Source: Isoptericola croceus (GTDB lineage Bacteria; Actinomycetota; Actinomycetes; Actinomycetales; Cellulomonadaceae). From it: a DNA stretch of 64,000 nt. Under the pieces are notes generated by a model that made no database searches, was not told the DNA's origin, and saw nothing but the letters and a program-made list of their open reading frames with translations. Within the stretch, counting starts at the first letter, position 1. Each line of letters begins with the position of its first letter. The position numbers and the translations under genes are program-made. The stretch is from assembly GCF_029382255.1 (NCBI RefSeq), contig NZ_JARLLG010000004.1, positions 124,001 through 188,000 on the forward strand. The letters are read 5' to 3'. Shown piece after piece: positions 47,699-56,461 of this stretch.

Positions 47699-47827
47699 AT
47701 GGTCACGATCGGGATCCACGCTGCGCAGGACGAGGCCCACCCCCACCATGTCGGTACGGAGCAGGGTGCGTTCCTCGACGTCGCCGCCGCGACGCTCCTG
47801 CCCCGGCTGCGGGACGTGGTCGCATGA
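47699..47827 (+). pseudogene. Internally deleted LLM-class (TIGR03885-like) oxidoreductase, 42 codons left
   Basis: The 42-codon frame begins MVTIGIHAAQDE and ends HHVGTEQGAFLDVAAATLLP plus ten residues. The first part resembles the N-terminus, and the second the C-terminus, of luciferase-like oxidoreductases of the TIGR03885 type (about 310-330 residues), joined in frame. Roughly 280 codons are missing. Its stop overlaps the ATG of the GH13 gene (ATGA), the coupling expected of the intact operon; such oxidoreductases often sit beside trehalose-synthase-like genes. The match rests on my memory of the family. Confidence 0.65.
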
Positions 47828-49524
47828 GGATCCGCGACACCGGCGACCTGTGGTGGAAGAACGCCGTCGTCTACTGCCTCGACGTGGAGACGTACCTCGA
47901 CTGGGACGACGACGGCGTGGGCGACTTCCCCGGCCTGCTGCAACGGATCGACCACCTCGCCGATCTCGGTGTCACCTGCCTGTGGCTCATGCCGTTCTAC
48001 CCGACGGCCGACCTCGACGACGGCTACGACGTGACCGACTTCCTCGGCGTCGACCCCCGGCTCGGTGACGTGGGCGACGTCGTCGAGCTGGTGCGGACCG
48101 CACGGGACCGTGGCATCCGCGTCGTCGTGGACCTGGTGGTGAACCACACCTCGGACCGGCACCCGTGGTTCCGGTCCGCGCGTCGCTCGACGAGCTCGCC
48201 GTACCGCGACTTCTACGTGTGGCGCCGCGACGAGCCGCCGTCGACGAAGGACCAGGTGGTCTTCCCGGACGAGGAGGACGGGATCTGGACCCTCGACGAC
48301 GCGACCGGCGAGTGGTACCGCCACCGCTTCTACTCCCATCAGCCCGACCTCAACACGGCGAACCCGGCGGTGCGTGACGCCATCGCGAAGACCATCGGGT
48401 TCTGGCTGGAGCTCGGCATCGCGGGGTTCCGGGTCGATGCCGTCCCGTTCGCCCTGTCGGACGTCGCCTCGCGGCCGGGCGACGACATCGACGACCCGCA
48501 CGACTTCCTGCGCACCCTGCGGGCGTTCGTCAGCCGACGCTCGGGTGAGGCGGTCCTCATGGGGGAGGTCAACCTGCCGTACGAGGACCAGGCGAGGTAC
48601 TTCGGGGACGCCACCCCGGGCGACGGCGAGAGCAGCACCGAGGTGTCCGAGCTGACACTCCAGTTCGACTTCAACGCCATGCAGGCGATGTACCTGTCGC
48701 TCGCCCGGGCCGACACCGGCCCGCTGGCCACCGCGTTGCGGTCGCGTCCTGCGATCCCGCGCGACGCGCAGTGGGCGACGTTCGTGCGCAACCACGACGA
48801 GCTCACGCTCGACAAGCTCACGCCGGCCGAGCGCCAGGAGGTCTTCGACGCCTTCGGCCCCGAGGAGTCGATGCAGCTCTACGGGCGCGGGCTGCGCCGT
48901 CGGCTGCCACCGATGCTGGACGGTGACCCCCGGCGCGTGCGGATGGTCTACTCGCTGCTCTTCTCGCTCCCGGGCACCCCGGTGCTCTACTACGGCGAGG
49001 AGATCGGGATGGGCGAGAACCTCGACGCCCACGGGCGGCTTGCGGTGCGCACCCCGATGCAGTGGTCGCCGGAGCGTCACGGCGGGTTCTCGCGCGCACC
49101 GGCGCGGCGGTTCCCCACGCCGCTCCCGGGCGACGGCTGGGCGCCCGAGCACGTGAACGTGGCCGACCAGCGCCGCGACCCCGACTCCCTGCTGTCGTTC
49201 GTCCGGCTCCTCACCCATCGCTACCGGGAGTGCCCGGAGCTGGGCTGGGGCACCCCCGAGGTGCTCGACCAGCCGGAGGCCGCGGTGCTCGCACAGCGCA
49301 CGACGTGGCAGGAGGCCTCCATGGTCACGGTGCACAACCTCTCGCCGGACCCGGTCGTCGTGGAGCTCTCGCTCGGGGACCTGCCGCAGGGCACCCGCCT
49401 GGTGGACCTCCTCGGCCATGAGGACTGCGAGCCGGGGGCGGACGGCGAGGCCCAGGTGCGCCTGGACGGGTACGGGTTCCGGTGGTTGCGGGTCGAGGAG
49501 CCAGGGCTGCGACGCCTGCTGTGA
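47824..49524 (+). CDS. GH13 alpha-amylase family protein, trehalose-synthase-like
   Basis: A 566-residue GH13 enzyme close to trehalose synthase/maltose alpha-glucosyltransferase. ATG 47824 starts WWKNAVVYCLDVETYLD after seven residues. Catalytic residues are Asp205 (GFRVDAVPF), Glu248 (LMGEVNLPY) and Asp325 (VRNHDEL); VVDLVVNHTSD is the conserved region I. A short C-terminal beta domain ends at 566. The family converts maltose to trehalose or transfers glucosyl units in the cytoplasm; the exact reaction is uncertain because Cys19-type replacements (usual YQIYPRSF reads YCLDVETY) suggest a divergent subgroup. It follows the oxidoreductase remnant. Confidence 0.87.
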   Translation: MRIRDTGDLWWKNAVVYCLDVETYLDWDDDGVGDFPGLLQRIDHLADLGVTCLWLMPFYPTADLDDGYDVTDFLGVDPRLGDVGDVVELVRTARDRGIRVVVDLVVNHTSDRHPWFRSARRSTSSPYRDFYVWRRDEPPSTKDQVVFPDEEDGIWTLDDATGEWYRHRFYSHQPDLNTANPAVRDAIAKTIGFWLELGIAGFRVDAVPFALSDVASRPGDDIDDPHDFLRTLRAFVSRRSGEAVLMGEVNLPYEDQARYFGDATPGDGESSTEVSELTLQFDFNAMQAMYLSLARADTGPLATALRSRPAIPRDAQWATFVRNHDELTLDKLTPAERQEVFDAFGPEESMQLYGRGLRRRLPPMLDGDPRRVRMVYSLLFSLPGTPVLYYGEEIGMGENLDAHGRLAVRTPMQWSPERHGGFSRAPARRFPTPLPGDGWAPEHVNVADQRRDPDSLLSFVRLLTHRYRECPELGWGTPEVLDQPEAAVLAQRTTWQEASMVTVHNLSPDPVVVELSLGDLPQGTRLVDLLGHEDCEPGADGEAQVRLDGYGFRWLRVEEPGLRRLL

Positions 49525-49566
49525 GGGTCGTGGGCGCCGACGCGCCCGCTCGGCGGACCGTGCCCG

Positions 49567-50157
49567 TCAGGGCCTTCCCGCCGGCCCGGTCGTCACGACC
49601 TCGCGCCACCCGACGGCCGGCGCCACGACCGCGATGGCCACCGCCGCCAGGGCGTGCCAGACGCCGTGCCCCCACGGCTCGACGAACCAGAACGACCCGC
49701 CGACGCCGAGGACGGCGACGGCGGTGAGCAGCCGAGCACGCAGCGCCGGGCGGGCTGCGGCGCGGGTCAGGGTTGCCACGATCGCGACGGCCGCTGCCGT
49801 CGCCTGCGCCACCATCGACGCCGCCGGCACCACGGCGGCGAGCGCCACGTCGGCGAGCGTGGGTGCCAGCCACCACCAGGTGCGGAGCGGGCGTCCGGTG
49901 AGGTCGGCGACGGCGTCGGCGGCGACCAGGGCGTAGACACCGAGCAGGGGCGGGTCGTGGAGGAGGGGGTTCCATGCCGGTGCGGGACCGTGCTGGAGCA
50001 CGGACCCGACGCCGACGAGGATCGCCAGCACGCCCAGCGCGGCCCGGGTGCGCGGCGCGTCGCCGGACCGGCCGTCCGGTCCGGGCCGGTGCCGTCGGAC
50101 CACGACCCAGAGCCCGGCGGCGACGAAGGCGAGGCTCGACCAGGCGTCGGCGTCCAT
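49567..50157 (-). CDS. Membrane protein with CREST (ceramidase-like) motif pattern
   Basis: A 196-residue protein with about seven helices. Residues spaced as in the CREST superfamily (alkaline ceramidases, Per1, PAQR receptors) are visible: WSSLAFVAAGL (6-16), GSVLQHG with Ser52 and His56, LLHDP with Asp68, and HGVWH with His164 and His168. In CREST enzymes these ligands bind zinc and hydrolyse amide bonds in lipids. ATG 50157 starts the pattern; GTG 50193 would add 12 residues. The assignment is by motif spacing only. Confidence 0.6.
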   Translation of the reverse strand: MDADAWSSLAFVAAGLWVVVRRHRPGPDGRSGDAPRTRAALGVLAILVGVGSVLQHGPAPAWNPLLHDPPLLGVYALVAADAVADLTGRPLRTWWWLAPTLADVALAAVVPAASMVAQATAAAVAIVATLTRAAARPALRARLLTAVAVLGVGGSFWFVEPWGHGVWHALAAVAIAVVAPAVGWREVVTTGPAGRP

Positions 50158-50212
50158 GAGCCCAGTCAACGACGACCGGGCGGGACCTTCCACCGGGGTT
50201 GACGGACCCTTG

Positions 50213-50252
50213 GGCTCTGTGGTTCATTAGTCAAGTAATGAACCACAGAGCC
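50213..50252. promoter_or_regulatory. GntR/YtrA-type operator
   Basis: Perfect 17-bp arms (50213-50229 and 50236-50252; GGCTCTGTGGTTCATTA) with a 6-bp spacer, 22 bp before the GntR gene. The AT-rich ATTA...TAAT centre is typical for YtrA-subfamily regulators. Confidence 0.8.
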
Positions 50253-50274
50253 TGACGAGCGTGAGGAGGGTCGC

Positions 50275-50688
50275 GTGTTCGACGGCCCCGAACCGATCTA
50301 CGTCCAGATCGCGCAGATGATCCGGTCGCAGGTCCTCGCGGGCGATCTCGCGGAGGAGGAGCAGGTCATGTCCACCACTCAGTTCGCGACGACGTTCCGC
50401 ATCAACCCCGCCACCGCGGCCAAGGCCTTCGCCGGCCTCGTCGACGAGGGCGTGCTCTACAAGCGGCGCGGCGTAGGCATGTTCGTCGCACCGGGAGCCA
50501 GGGAGCGCCTCGTGGGGCACCACCGGGAGGCCTACTTCGACGACGTGCTCGCCCCGGCGCTCGACCAGGCGGACCTTCTCGGCATCCCCGCCGAGGACGT
50601 CGCCGCCTACGTGCTGCGCCGGCACGGCGCCGGCGCTCCCCGCGCCGACCGCCCCGACGCCCTCACCGAGAACCAGGAGCAGTCATGA
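50275..50688 (+). CDS. GntR-family regulator, YtrA subfamily
   Basis: A 137-residue protein: a winged helix-turn-helix (PIYVQIAQMIRSQVLAGDL ... FRINPATAAKAFAGLVDEGVLYKRRGVGMFV) plus a short helical tail. This is the YtrA subfamily, which regulates linked ABC transporter genes in response to envelope stress or antibiotics. GTG 50275 is the start. A 40-bp operator precedes it and the stop overlaps the ATPase gene (ATGA), so it heads and represses the six-gene operon to 55022. Confidence 0.92.
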   Translation: MFDGPEPIYVQIAQMIRSQVLAGDLAEEEQVMSTTQFATTFRINPATAAKAFAGLVDEGVLYKRRGVGMFVAPGARERLVGHHREAYFDDVLAPALDQADLLGIPAEDVAAYVLRRHGAGAPRADRPDALTENQEQS

Positions 50689-51656
50689 CGACCCCCGCCC
50701 CCTTCGGCGCCCGGTTGGACGATGTCGTCGTCCGGTTCGGCAGTCAGCGCCGTGCGACGTCCGACGGGAGCATCGTCAGGGACGAGTCCACCGTCGCGCT
50801 GGACGAGGTCGGCCTCACGATCCGCCCCGGCATCATCACCGGGGTCCTCGGGCGCAACGGCGCCGGCAAGTCGACCATGATGGCCTTGCTCGCCGCGTTC
50901 TTGCGCCCCACCGCCGGCACCGTGCGTCTCGGGCCCGAGAGCACCACGGGTGGCACGGACGCCTGGGAGGACCCCTGGGAGAACGCCTGGGTGACCTCCA
51001 ACGTCCAGCTCGTGCGCGAGAGCGGCGACCTGCAGGACGACGAGAAGCTGTCCGAGACGCTCAAGTACTACGCCGACCTGCGCCCGCACTGGGACGCGGA
51101 CCTCGCGGCCCGGCTGCTGGACCTCTTCGAGGTGAACCCCCGCAAGAAGCCGGCCGCGCTGTCCCGTGGCAAGAAGTCCGCCGTCGGAGCCACGATCGGC
51201 CTCGCCGCCCGCGCACCCCTGACGATCTTCGACGAGGTCTACCTCGGCATGGACGCCCCGACCCGGTACGCGTTCTACGACGAGATCCTCACCGACTACG
51301 CCGCCCACCCGCGGACCGTCCTGCTGTCCAGCCACCTGGTCGAGGAGGTCGAACGGCTCTTCGAGGACGTGATCGTCCTGGACCGCGGCCGGCTCCTGCT
51401 CGCCGAGACCGCCGAGGAGATGGGCCGGCGCGGCTTCAGCCTGACCGGTCCGGCCTCCGCCGTCGAGCGGCTCGCGGGAGAGCGGCGCGTCCTGCACCGC
51501 CAGCAGCTCGGCGCCACCGTGCAGGTGACGCTCGAGGGAGCTCCCGACGACGGCGAGGCCGCGGCAGCGCGGGCGGCCGGCGTCGAGCTCGGCACCCTCC
51601 CGCTGCAGGACCTGTTCGTCCGGCTCACCGACCCGGCACGGGAGGCGACGTCATGA
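50685..51656 (+). CDS. ABC transporter ATP-binding protein (YtrB-like)
   Basis: A 323-residue ATPase. Walker A GRNGAGKST is at 56-64, signature LSRGKKS (159-165), Walker B APLTIFDE (177-184); the D-loop region reads VYLGMDAPTR, as in YtrB/YhcH-type ATPases that accompany YtrA regulators. A 25-residue insert precedes Walker A. It overlaps both neighbours. Confidence 0.9.
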   Translation: MTTPAPFGARLDDVVVRFGSQRRATSDGSIVRDESTVALDEVGLTIRPGIITGVLGRNGAGKSTMMALLAAFLRPTAGTVRLGPESTTGGTDAWEDPWENAWVTSNVQLVRESGDLQDDEKLSETLKYYADLRPHWDADLAARLLDLFEVNPRKKPAALSRGKKSAVGATIGLAARAPLTIFDEVYLGMDAPTRYAFYDEILTDYAAHPRTVLLSSHLVEEVERLFEDVIVLDRGRLLLAETAEEMGRRGFSLTGPASAVERLAGERRVLHRQQLGATVQVTLEGAPDDGEAAAARAAGVELGTLPLQDLFVRLTDPAREATS

Positions 51657-52408
51657 CGGACCGGTCGACCTTCGTCACGCAGGTCCAGCGGCGCGCCGTC
51701 CGCCGCGCGGCGCGGTCGGTCGCCGGCACCTCCGTCCTGATCGGCACCGGCTTCTGGCTGGTCTTCACGATCGTCGCCGTGGTGGTCCCGCTCCTCGTGG
51801 ACCGCGCCGGCAACGAGATGGGGCACGGTGTGCTCACGGCGAGCGACAACGTCTCCCGGTGGTTCGCCTTCGGCACGGCGATCGCGATGGTCGCCACCAT
51901 CCTGCGCACGCACCTCGCCGCGGGCGGCACCCGCCGCGCGCTGCGCGACGGCACGGTGCTCGCCGCGCTGGTGATCGGGGTGGTCTACGCCGTGCTCGGC
52001 GGGCTCGCCACCTGGGGCGAGCGCAGCCTGTTCTCCGCACTCGGCTGGACCTGGCAGGGACCCTCCGGCGTCCTGGCCACGGGGGACGGCGCGTTCGCCG
52101 TCGAGCTGGTGGCCGACACCCTCGCCACCGCCGTCTACGTGCTGGTCGGTGGCGCCGTCGTCGTCGGCTACCAGACCTACGGCGTGTGGCGCGGCACCCT
52201 GCTCGTCGTGCCCGGGCTCGTCCCGCTGGCCCTCGTGGACCTCCTGACCGCCGGGGGCACGGGGCACGACGTGCTCGTCGACGCGGCAGGGTTCGACGTG
52301 CCGGGCACGGCCGTCCTCGGTCTGCTCGGCGGTGCGGCGGTCGTGGCCCTCGCCACCGGCTGGCTGCACCTGCACCTGAGCTCCCTCCGCCTGCGGCCGA
52401 CGAGGTGA
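51653..52408 (+). CDS. Integral membrane protein, paralogue 1 of 2
   Basis: A 251-residue protein with six predicted helices, coupled by ATGA to the ATPase before it and by GTGA to its paralogue after it. It shares with the next protein the segments HLAAGGTRRALRDG, ER-FSALGWTWQGPSG, and VWRGTLLVVPGLVPLALVDLLT. No family recognised; probably the permease partner of the YtrB-like ATPase. Confidence 0.8.
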   Translation: MTDRSTFVTQVQRRAVRRAARSVAGTSVLIGTGFWLVFTIVAVVVPLLVDRAGNEMGHGVLTASDNVSRWFAFGTAIAMVATILRTHLAAGGTRRALRDGTVLAALVIGVVYAVLGGLATWGERSLFSALGWTWQGPSGVLATGDGAFAVELVADTLATAVYVLVGGAVVVGYQTYGVWRGTLLVVPGLVPLALVDLLTAGGTGHDVLVDAAGFDVPGTAVLGLLGGAAVVALATGWLHLHLSSLRLRPTR

Positions 52409-53172
52409 CCGTGATGACAGTCGACGTGACGAGTGCGCCCGGACGCGTGGCGCACGCCCGCGCGGTCGCCGCCGCCCGACGCCGCTTCCTGCGCGTGCTG
52501 CTCCTGGCCGGCGCCTGGTTCTGGACCGGTTGGGCGCTGATCGTGCTCAGCCTGCCGCTGATCGTGGAGCGCTGGGGCGGCGTCGCCGAAGGGCTCACCT
52601 ACGACGCCGCGGGCAGCCCGGCGCGCTGGCCCGCGTTCGCCGTCGGGATCATCGCCACGGGCGCCCTGCTGCGCCCCCACCTCGCCGCCGGCGGCACGCG
52701 CCGAGCGCTCGTCGACGGGGTCGCCCGCGGCGCGGTCCTCGGTGGCCTGGCCTTCGGAGTGGCGACCGTCCTGCTCACGCTCGCCGAGCAGCGGACCTAC
52801 GCCGCGCTCGGCCGGCCCTGGCAGGGGACCGCCGGGGCCTTCGCCCCCGAGAACCTGGCCGGCGTGGTCGGCACCGTGGTGGCGGAGACCCTGGTCATCA
52901 CGACCTATGCGCTCGTCGGGGTCGCCGTCTTGGCCGGGTACCTGCGCTGGGGGCCTTGGCGCGGCACCCTCGCCGTCGTGCCGCTGCTCGTGCCCGGCGT
53001 CCTCGTCGACCTCACGACCCGGACGGGCATCTTCGCGATCCCCGTGCGGGACGACGCGGTCGGCTCCCTCCCCGGTGCGGTGGGCGTGCTCGTCGGGGCG
53101 CTCGTCGCCGCGGCGCTCGCCGCGGTCGTCGCGTACCGGCTGCTGCGCACCGTCCGACCTCGTGCCGCCTGA
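52405..53172 (+). CDS. Integral membrane protein, paralogue 2 of 2
   Basis: A protein of about 255 residues with six helices, clearly related to the preceding one: HLAAGGTRRALVDG, YAALGRPWQGTAG, PWRGTLAVVPLLVPGVLVDLTT. GTG 52405 overlaps the preceding stop; ATG 52414 is equally possible. The pair could form a heterodimeric permease with the ATPase at 50685. Confidence 0.8.
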   Translation: MTVMTVDVTSAPGRVAHARAVAAARRRFLRVLLLAGAWFWTGWALIVLSLPLIVERWGGVAEGLTYDAAGSPARWPAFAVGIIATGALLRPHLAAGGTRRALVDGVARGAVLGGLAFGVATVLLTLAEQRTYAALGRPWQGTAGAFAPENLAGVVGTVVAETLVITTYALVGVAVLAGYLRWGPWRGTLAVVPLLVPGVLVDLTTRTGIFAIPVRDDAVGSLPGAVGVLVGALVAAALAAVVAYRLLRTVRPRAA

Positions 53173-53232
53173 ACCACACCTTCCCGCACCAACCGCACTG
53201 CCCCGCACCACCCGACCCGAAGGAGGCCCCCG

Positions 53233-54219
53233 ATGGCCCAGCCGATCGTGGAGGTCAGCAACCTCCGCAAGACCTACGGCGACAAGGTCGCCGTCGACGG
53301 CGTGTCGTTCACCGTCCAGCCCGGAGAGATCTTCGGGATCCTCGGGCCGAACGGCGCCGGCAAGACCACCACCGTGGAGACCCTCGCGGGCCTGCGGCAC
53401 GCCGACGGCGGGAGCGTGACCGTGCTGGGCCACGACACCCAGCGGGATCCCGCCGCCGTGAAGGACCTGCTGGGCGTGCAGCTGCAGGAGGCCACGCTCC
53501 ACGACAAGATCACCGTCGGCGAGGTCCTGCAGCTCTTCGCCGGCTTCTACTCCCGGCCCGCCGACCCCGACGAGCTGCTGGCGCTGCTCGACCTGACCGA
53601 GCACACCGACAAGCAGTTCGGGCGCCTGTCCGGCGGGCAGAAGCAGCGCCTGTCGATCGCGCTGGCCCTCGTCGGCAACCCCGAGATCGCCATCCTGGAC
53701 GAGCTCACCACCGGTCTGGACCCGCAGGCGCGACGCAGCACGTGGGAGCTGGTCGAACGGGTGCGCGCCACCGGCGTGACGATCCTGCTCGTCACCCACT
53801 TCATGGACGAGGCCGAGCGGCTGTGCGACCGGCTCGTGGTCATCGACGCCGGTCGCGTCGTCGCCGAGGGGACTCCCACCGGACTGATCGACGGCCTCGA
53901 CGACGAACGCACCGTCGTCGTGCGCTTCGGCGCGGACGACGCCGGACGTGCCCGGGAGAGGCTCGACCGCCTCGCCGCCGAGCACCCCGACGTCGCGCGC
54001 GTCGAGGAGCTGGACGGGACGCCCGGCGAGATCGCCGTCTCCGGCACGCCCCGCGTGCTGTTCGCCGTCGTCCCGGCGTTGGCCGAGGCTGACCTGGTGC
54101 CCGAGGACGTCCGCACCGTCACCCGCACGCTCGAGGACGTCTTCCTTGCCGTCACCGGGCGCACCTACGCGCCGCAGGAGCCCGAGCCCGAGCTCACCAC
54201 CGAAGGAGTCCGGTCATGA
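53233..54219 (+). CDS. ABC transporter ATP-binding protein (DrrA-like)
   Basis: A 328-residue ABC-2 exporter ATPase. Walker A GPNGAGKTT is at 38-46, LSGGQKQR at 132-139, Walker B AILDEL at 153-158, switch His in LVTHFMDEAERL. The C-terminal 100 residues form the DrrA-type accessory domain. ATG 53233 follows GAAGGAGG. It overlaps the permease gene. Confidence 0.92.
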   Translation: MAQPIVEVSNLRKTYGDKVAVDGVSFTVQPGEIFGILGPNGAGKTTTVETLAGLRHADGGSVTVLGHDTQRDPAAVKDLLGVQLQEATLHDKITVGEVLQLFAGFYSRPADPDELLALLDLTEHTDKQFGRLSGGQKQRLSIALALVGNPEIAILDELTTGLDPQARRSTWELVERVRATGVTILLVTHFMDEAERLCDRLVVIDAGRVVAEGTPTGLIDGLDDERTVVVRFGADDAGRARERLDRLAAEHPDVARVEELDGTPGEIAVSGTPRVLFAVVPALAEADLVPEDVRTVTRTLEDVFLAVTGRTYAPQEPEPELTTEGVRS

Positions 54220-55022
54220 CCACGACCACCGCCGCCCCCGCCCGCCGCCGGAGCTCCGGCTGGCACGGCTTCAGGCGCCTGCTGACCACCGAGACGAAGG
54301 TGTGGATGCGCGACTTCGCCTCGCCGTTCTTCGGGATCGTCTTCCCGACGATCATCCTGCTCGGGGTCGGTTACTTCATCCCCGGGATGCGCGAGACGAT
54401 CACGGACGCCCCGCCCGACTCCGTCTGGTTCGGGCTCACCCCCATCGCCACGTTCCTGCCCACCGTGCTCGCGATGGCTGTCGGCACCGCCTCGCTGACC
54501 GTGATGCCCGTGACCATCGCGACCTATCGGGAGAAGGGCGTGCTGCGGCGGTTGTCGACCACGCCGATGCGACCGCAGGGCATCGTGGCGAGCCACCTGA
54601 TCATCAACATGGTCACCACGCTCGTGGGGATCGCTCTGGCGCTGGTCGTCGCCGAGCTCGCCTTCGGGGTGCCGGTGCCGTCCCGGCTCGGTGTGGTCCT
54701 GCTCGCGATGGCGCTGGGTCTGTCCGCCATGTTCGCGCTCGGCATGCTGGTTGCCGCGGTCGCCCCGCGACCGTCGTCGGCGAACGCGATCGCGATGTCT
54801 CTGTACTTCCCGATGCTGCTCCTGGCCGGGCTGTGGACACCGGGACCGATCATGCCCGACCTGCTGCGTGACATCGGCCAGTTCACCCCGCTGGGCGCGG
54901 CCGCCCAGGCTCTGACGACCGGCTGGTTCGAGTCGGGGTTCCCGATGCTGCAGATGGTGGTCATGGTCGTCTGGACCGTCGTGCTGCTGCCGCTGGCGGT
55001 CCGCCTGTTCCGCTGGTCCTGA
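54216..55022 (+). CDS. ABC-2 type transporter permease (DrrB-like)
   Basis: A 268-residue permease with six helices. TETKVWMRDFASPFFGIVFPTIILLGVGYF and the central TYREKGVLRRLSTTPM are family hallmarks; NLIINMV-type and SMSLYFPMLLLAGLWTP segments follow. With the preceding ATPase it forms an exporter under control of the YtrA-type regulator. Confidence 0.9.
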   Translation: MTTTTAAPARRRSSGWHGFRRLLTTETKVWMRDFASPFFGIVFPTIILLGVGYFIPGMRETITDAPPDSVWFGLTPIATFLPTVLAMAVGTASLTVMPVTIATYREKGVLRRLSTTPMRPQGIVASHLIINMVTTLVGIALALVVAELAFGVPVPSRLGVVLLAMALGLSAMFALGMLVAAVAPRPSSANAIAMSLYFPMLLLAGLWTPGPIMPDLLRDIGQFTPLGAAAQALTTGWFESGFPMLQMVVMVVWTVVLLPLAVRLFRWS

Positions 55023-55031
55023 CCCAGTGCC

Positions 55032-55091
55032 GCCGAGCAGGAGGTTGCGCCCGCATTGACACCGGATACCGGGCGCAACCTCCTGCTCGGC
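55032..55091. repeat. Long perfect inverted repeat closing the GntR/ABC operon
   Basis: 22-bp perfect arms (55032-55053 and 55070-55091; GCCGAGCAGGAGGTTGCGCC...) with a 16-nt loop, 10 bp after the permease stop. It may act as a terminator. The word GAGGTTGCGC resembles the GAGGTAGCGC words near lysC. Confidence 0.8.
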
Positions 55092-55122
55092 CACGAAGCG
55101 GGTGTCCGCCTAGGCTGCGAGG

Positions 55123-55854
55123 GTGAAGCCGTTCCTGCTCCTGGCGACCCGCGCCGAGGACGTCGCCGCCGACGGCGAGTACGAGGCGTTCTGCCGGTAC
55201 GGCGGCCTCACCCCGGACCAGCTCCATCGGGTCCGCCTCGAGGCGCGGCCCATGCCCCGCCTCGACCTCGACGAGTACTCGGGGATCATCGTGGGGGGCG
55301 GCCCGTTCAACTCCTCCGACCCCGACAGCGAGAAGTCGGACACGCAGCGGCGGGTCGAGCGCGAGTTCGTCACGCTGCTCGACGAGGTGGTCGACCGCGA
55401 CTTCCCGTTCCTCGGCGCCTGCTACGGCGTCGGCACCCTCGGGAAGTACGCCGGGGGAGTGGTGGACCGCCTCTACGGCGAGGCCGTCGGCGTCGCGACC
55501 GTCGAGCTGACCCAGGAGGGCATGGCGGACCCGCTGCTCGCCGGGCTGCCACCGGCCTTCACCGCCTACGTGGGTCACAAGGAGGCGATGCGAGGCCTCC
55601 CGCCCGGAGCCGTGCGGCTCGCCCTCTCGCCCCGTTCCCCCGTGCAGATGTTCCGGCTGCGGGCCAACCTCTACGCCACGCAGTTCCACCCCGAGCTCGA
55701 CTTCGCGGGCCTGACCCAGCGCGTCCACGTGTACAGCGGGTACGGGTACTTCGACGCCTCCGAGGCCGAGGACGTCATCACCCGGGCCGCCGCCCACCCG
55801 GTCACCCTGCCGATGCGGATCCTGCGGAACTTCGTCGAGCGGTACCGTCGCTGA
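55123..55854 (+). CDS. Class I glutamine amidotransferase
   Basis: A 243-residue GATase1 protein, GMP-synthase-amidotransferase-like. The nucleophile is Cys100 in FLGACYGVGTLGKYAGG; the base is His in LYATQFHPELD with the Glu two residues after. VVGGGPFNSSDP is the typical early loop. The usual GxCxGxQ is ACYGVGT, so the Gln is replaced. GTG 55123 is the start. It probably acts on a gamma-glutamyl compound or as an ammonia donor with an unknown partner. Confidence 0.86.
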   Translation: MKPFLLLATRAEDVAADGEYEAFCRYGGLTPDQLHRVRLEARPMPRLDLDEYSGIIVGGGPFNSSDPDSEKSDTQRRVEREFVTLLDEVVDRDFPFLGACYGVGTLGKYAGGVVDRLYGEAVGVATVELTQEGMADPLLAGLPPAFTAYVGHKEAMRGLPPGAVRLALSPRSPVQMFRLRANLYATQFHPELDFAGLTQRVHVYSGYGYFDASEAEDVITRAAAHPVTLPMRILRNFVERYRR

Positions 55855-55881
55855 CGGTGCACGGGTCGGTAGGGTCGCGGC

Positions 55882-56382
55882 ATGCCGATCCCTGAGTTCG
55901 TCGCCTCGCTCCGTGCCCGCGTCGGGACCGACCTGCTCTGGCTGCCCGGCGTCAGCGCCGTGGTGCGCGACGGCGGCGGCCGGCTCCTGCTGGGCCGTCG
56001 CGCCGATACGGGGCAGTGGGCGCTGCCGAGCGGCATCCTGGACCCGGGCGAGCAGCCCGCGACCGGGATCGTGCGCGAGGTGCTCGAGGAGACCGCCGTG
56101 GAGGTCGAGGTCAGTGCCGTCGTCGGGGTCTTCAGCACCCCCGTGATCGCCTACCCCAACGGGGACCGGAGCACCTACCTCGACACCCTGTTCCTCGCCC
56201 GGCCCGTCTCCACCGAGGCGGCAGCCGCCGCCCGCGTGGCCGACGACGAGTCGCTGGAGGTCGCCTGGTTCGCCGGCGACGAGCTGCCGGCGAACCTGGC
56301 GGCGTCCACCCGGGAGCGGCTCGGGCACGAGCGGGAGTTCCTGGCGAACCCGGACCGGGCCGCGCTCTTCGCCCGGCCGTGA
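55882..56382 (+). CDS. NUDIX hydrolase
   Basis: A 166-residue NUDIX protein with the box GILDPGEQPATGIVREVLEETAVEV (in parts; REVLEET is the catalytic helix). ATG 55882 starts MPIPEFVASLRARVG, typical of a group annotated as NUDIX domain proteins with an N-terminal helix. It stands alone between the amidotransferase and the DAHP synthase leader. Confidence 0.88.
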   Translation: MPIPEFVASLRARVGTDLLWLPGVSAVVRDGGGRLLLGRRADTGQWALPSGILDPGEQPATGIVREVLEETAVEVEVSAVVGVFSTPVIAYPNGDRSTYLDTLFLARPVSTEAAAAARVADDESLEVAWFAGDELPANLAASTRERLGHEREFLANPDRAALFARP

Positions 56383-56425
56383 GCGCCGCCGTCGGGCAAG
56401 GACGCCGCCCGCATGGTGGACGTGC

Positions 56426-56454
56426 TGGACTCCACGGCGCTCCCGGCGTACTGT
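56426..56454 (+). promoter_or_regulatory. Promoter of the DAHP synthase leader
   Basis: TGGACT (56426-56431), a 17-bp spacer and TACTGT (56449-56454). The predicted start is at 56461-56462, on the leader peptide's GTG, so the leader would be translated from a leaderless mRNA. Confidence 0.6.
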
Positions 56455-56461
56455 CATCGCC

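Noticed and set aside
47584-47823. N-terminal extension of the GH13 protein
   Set aside because: The extension is arginine- and proline-rich noise and overlaps the oxidoreductase remnant; the family starts at ATG 47824.
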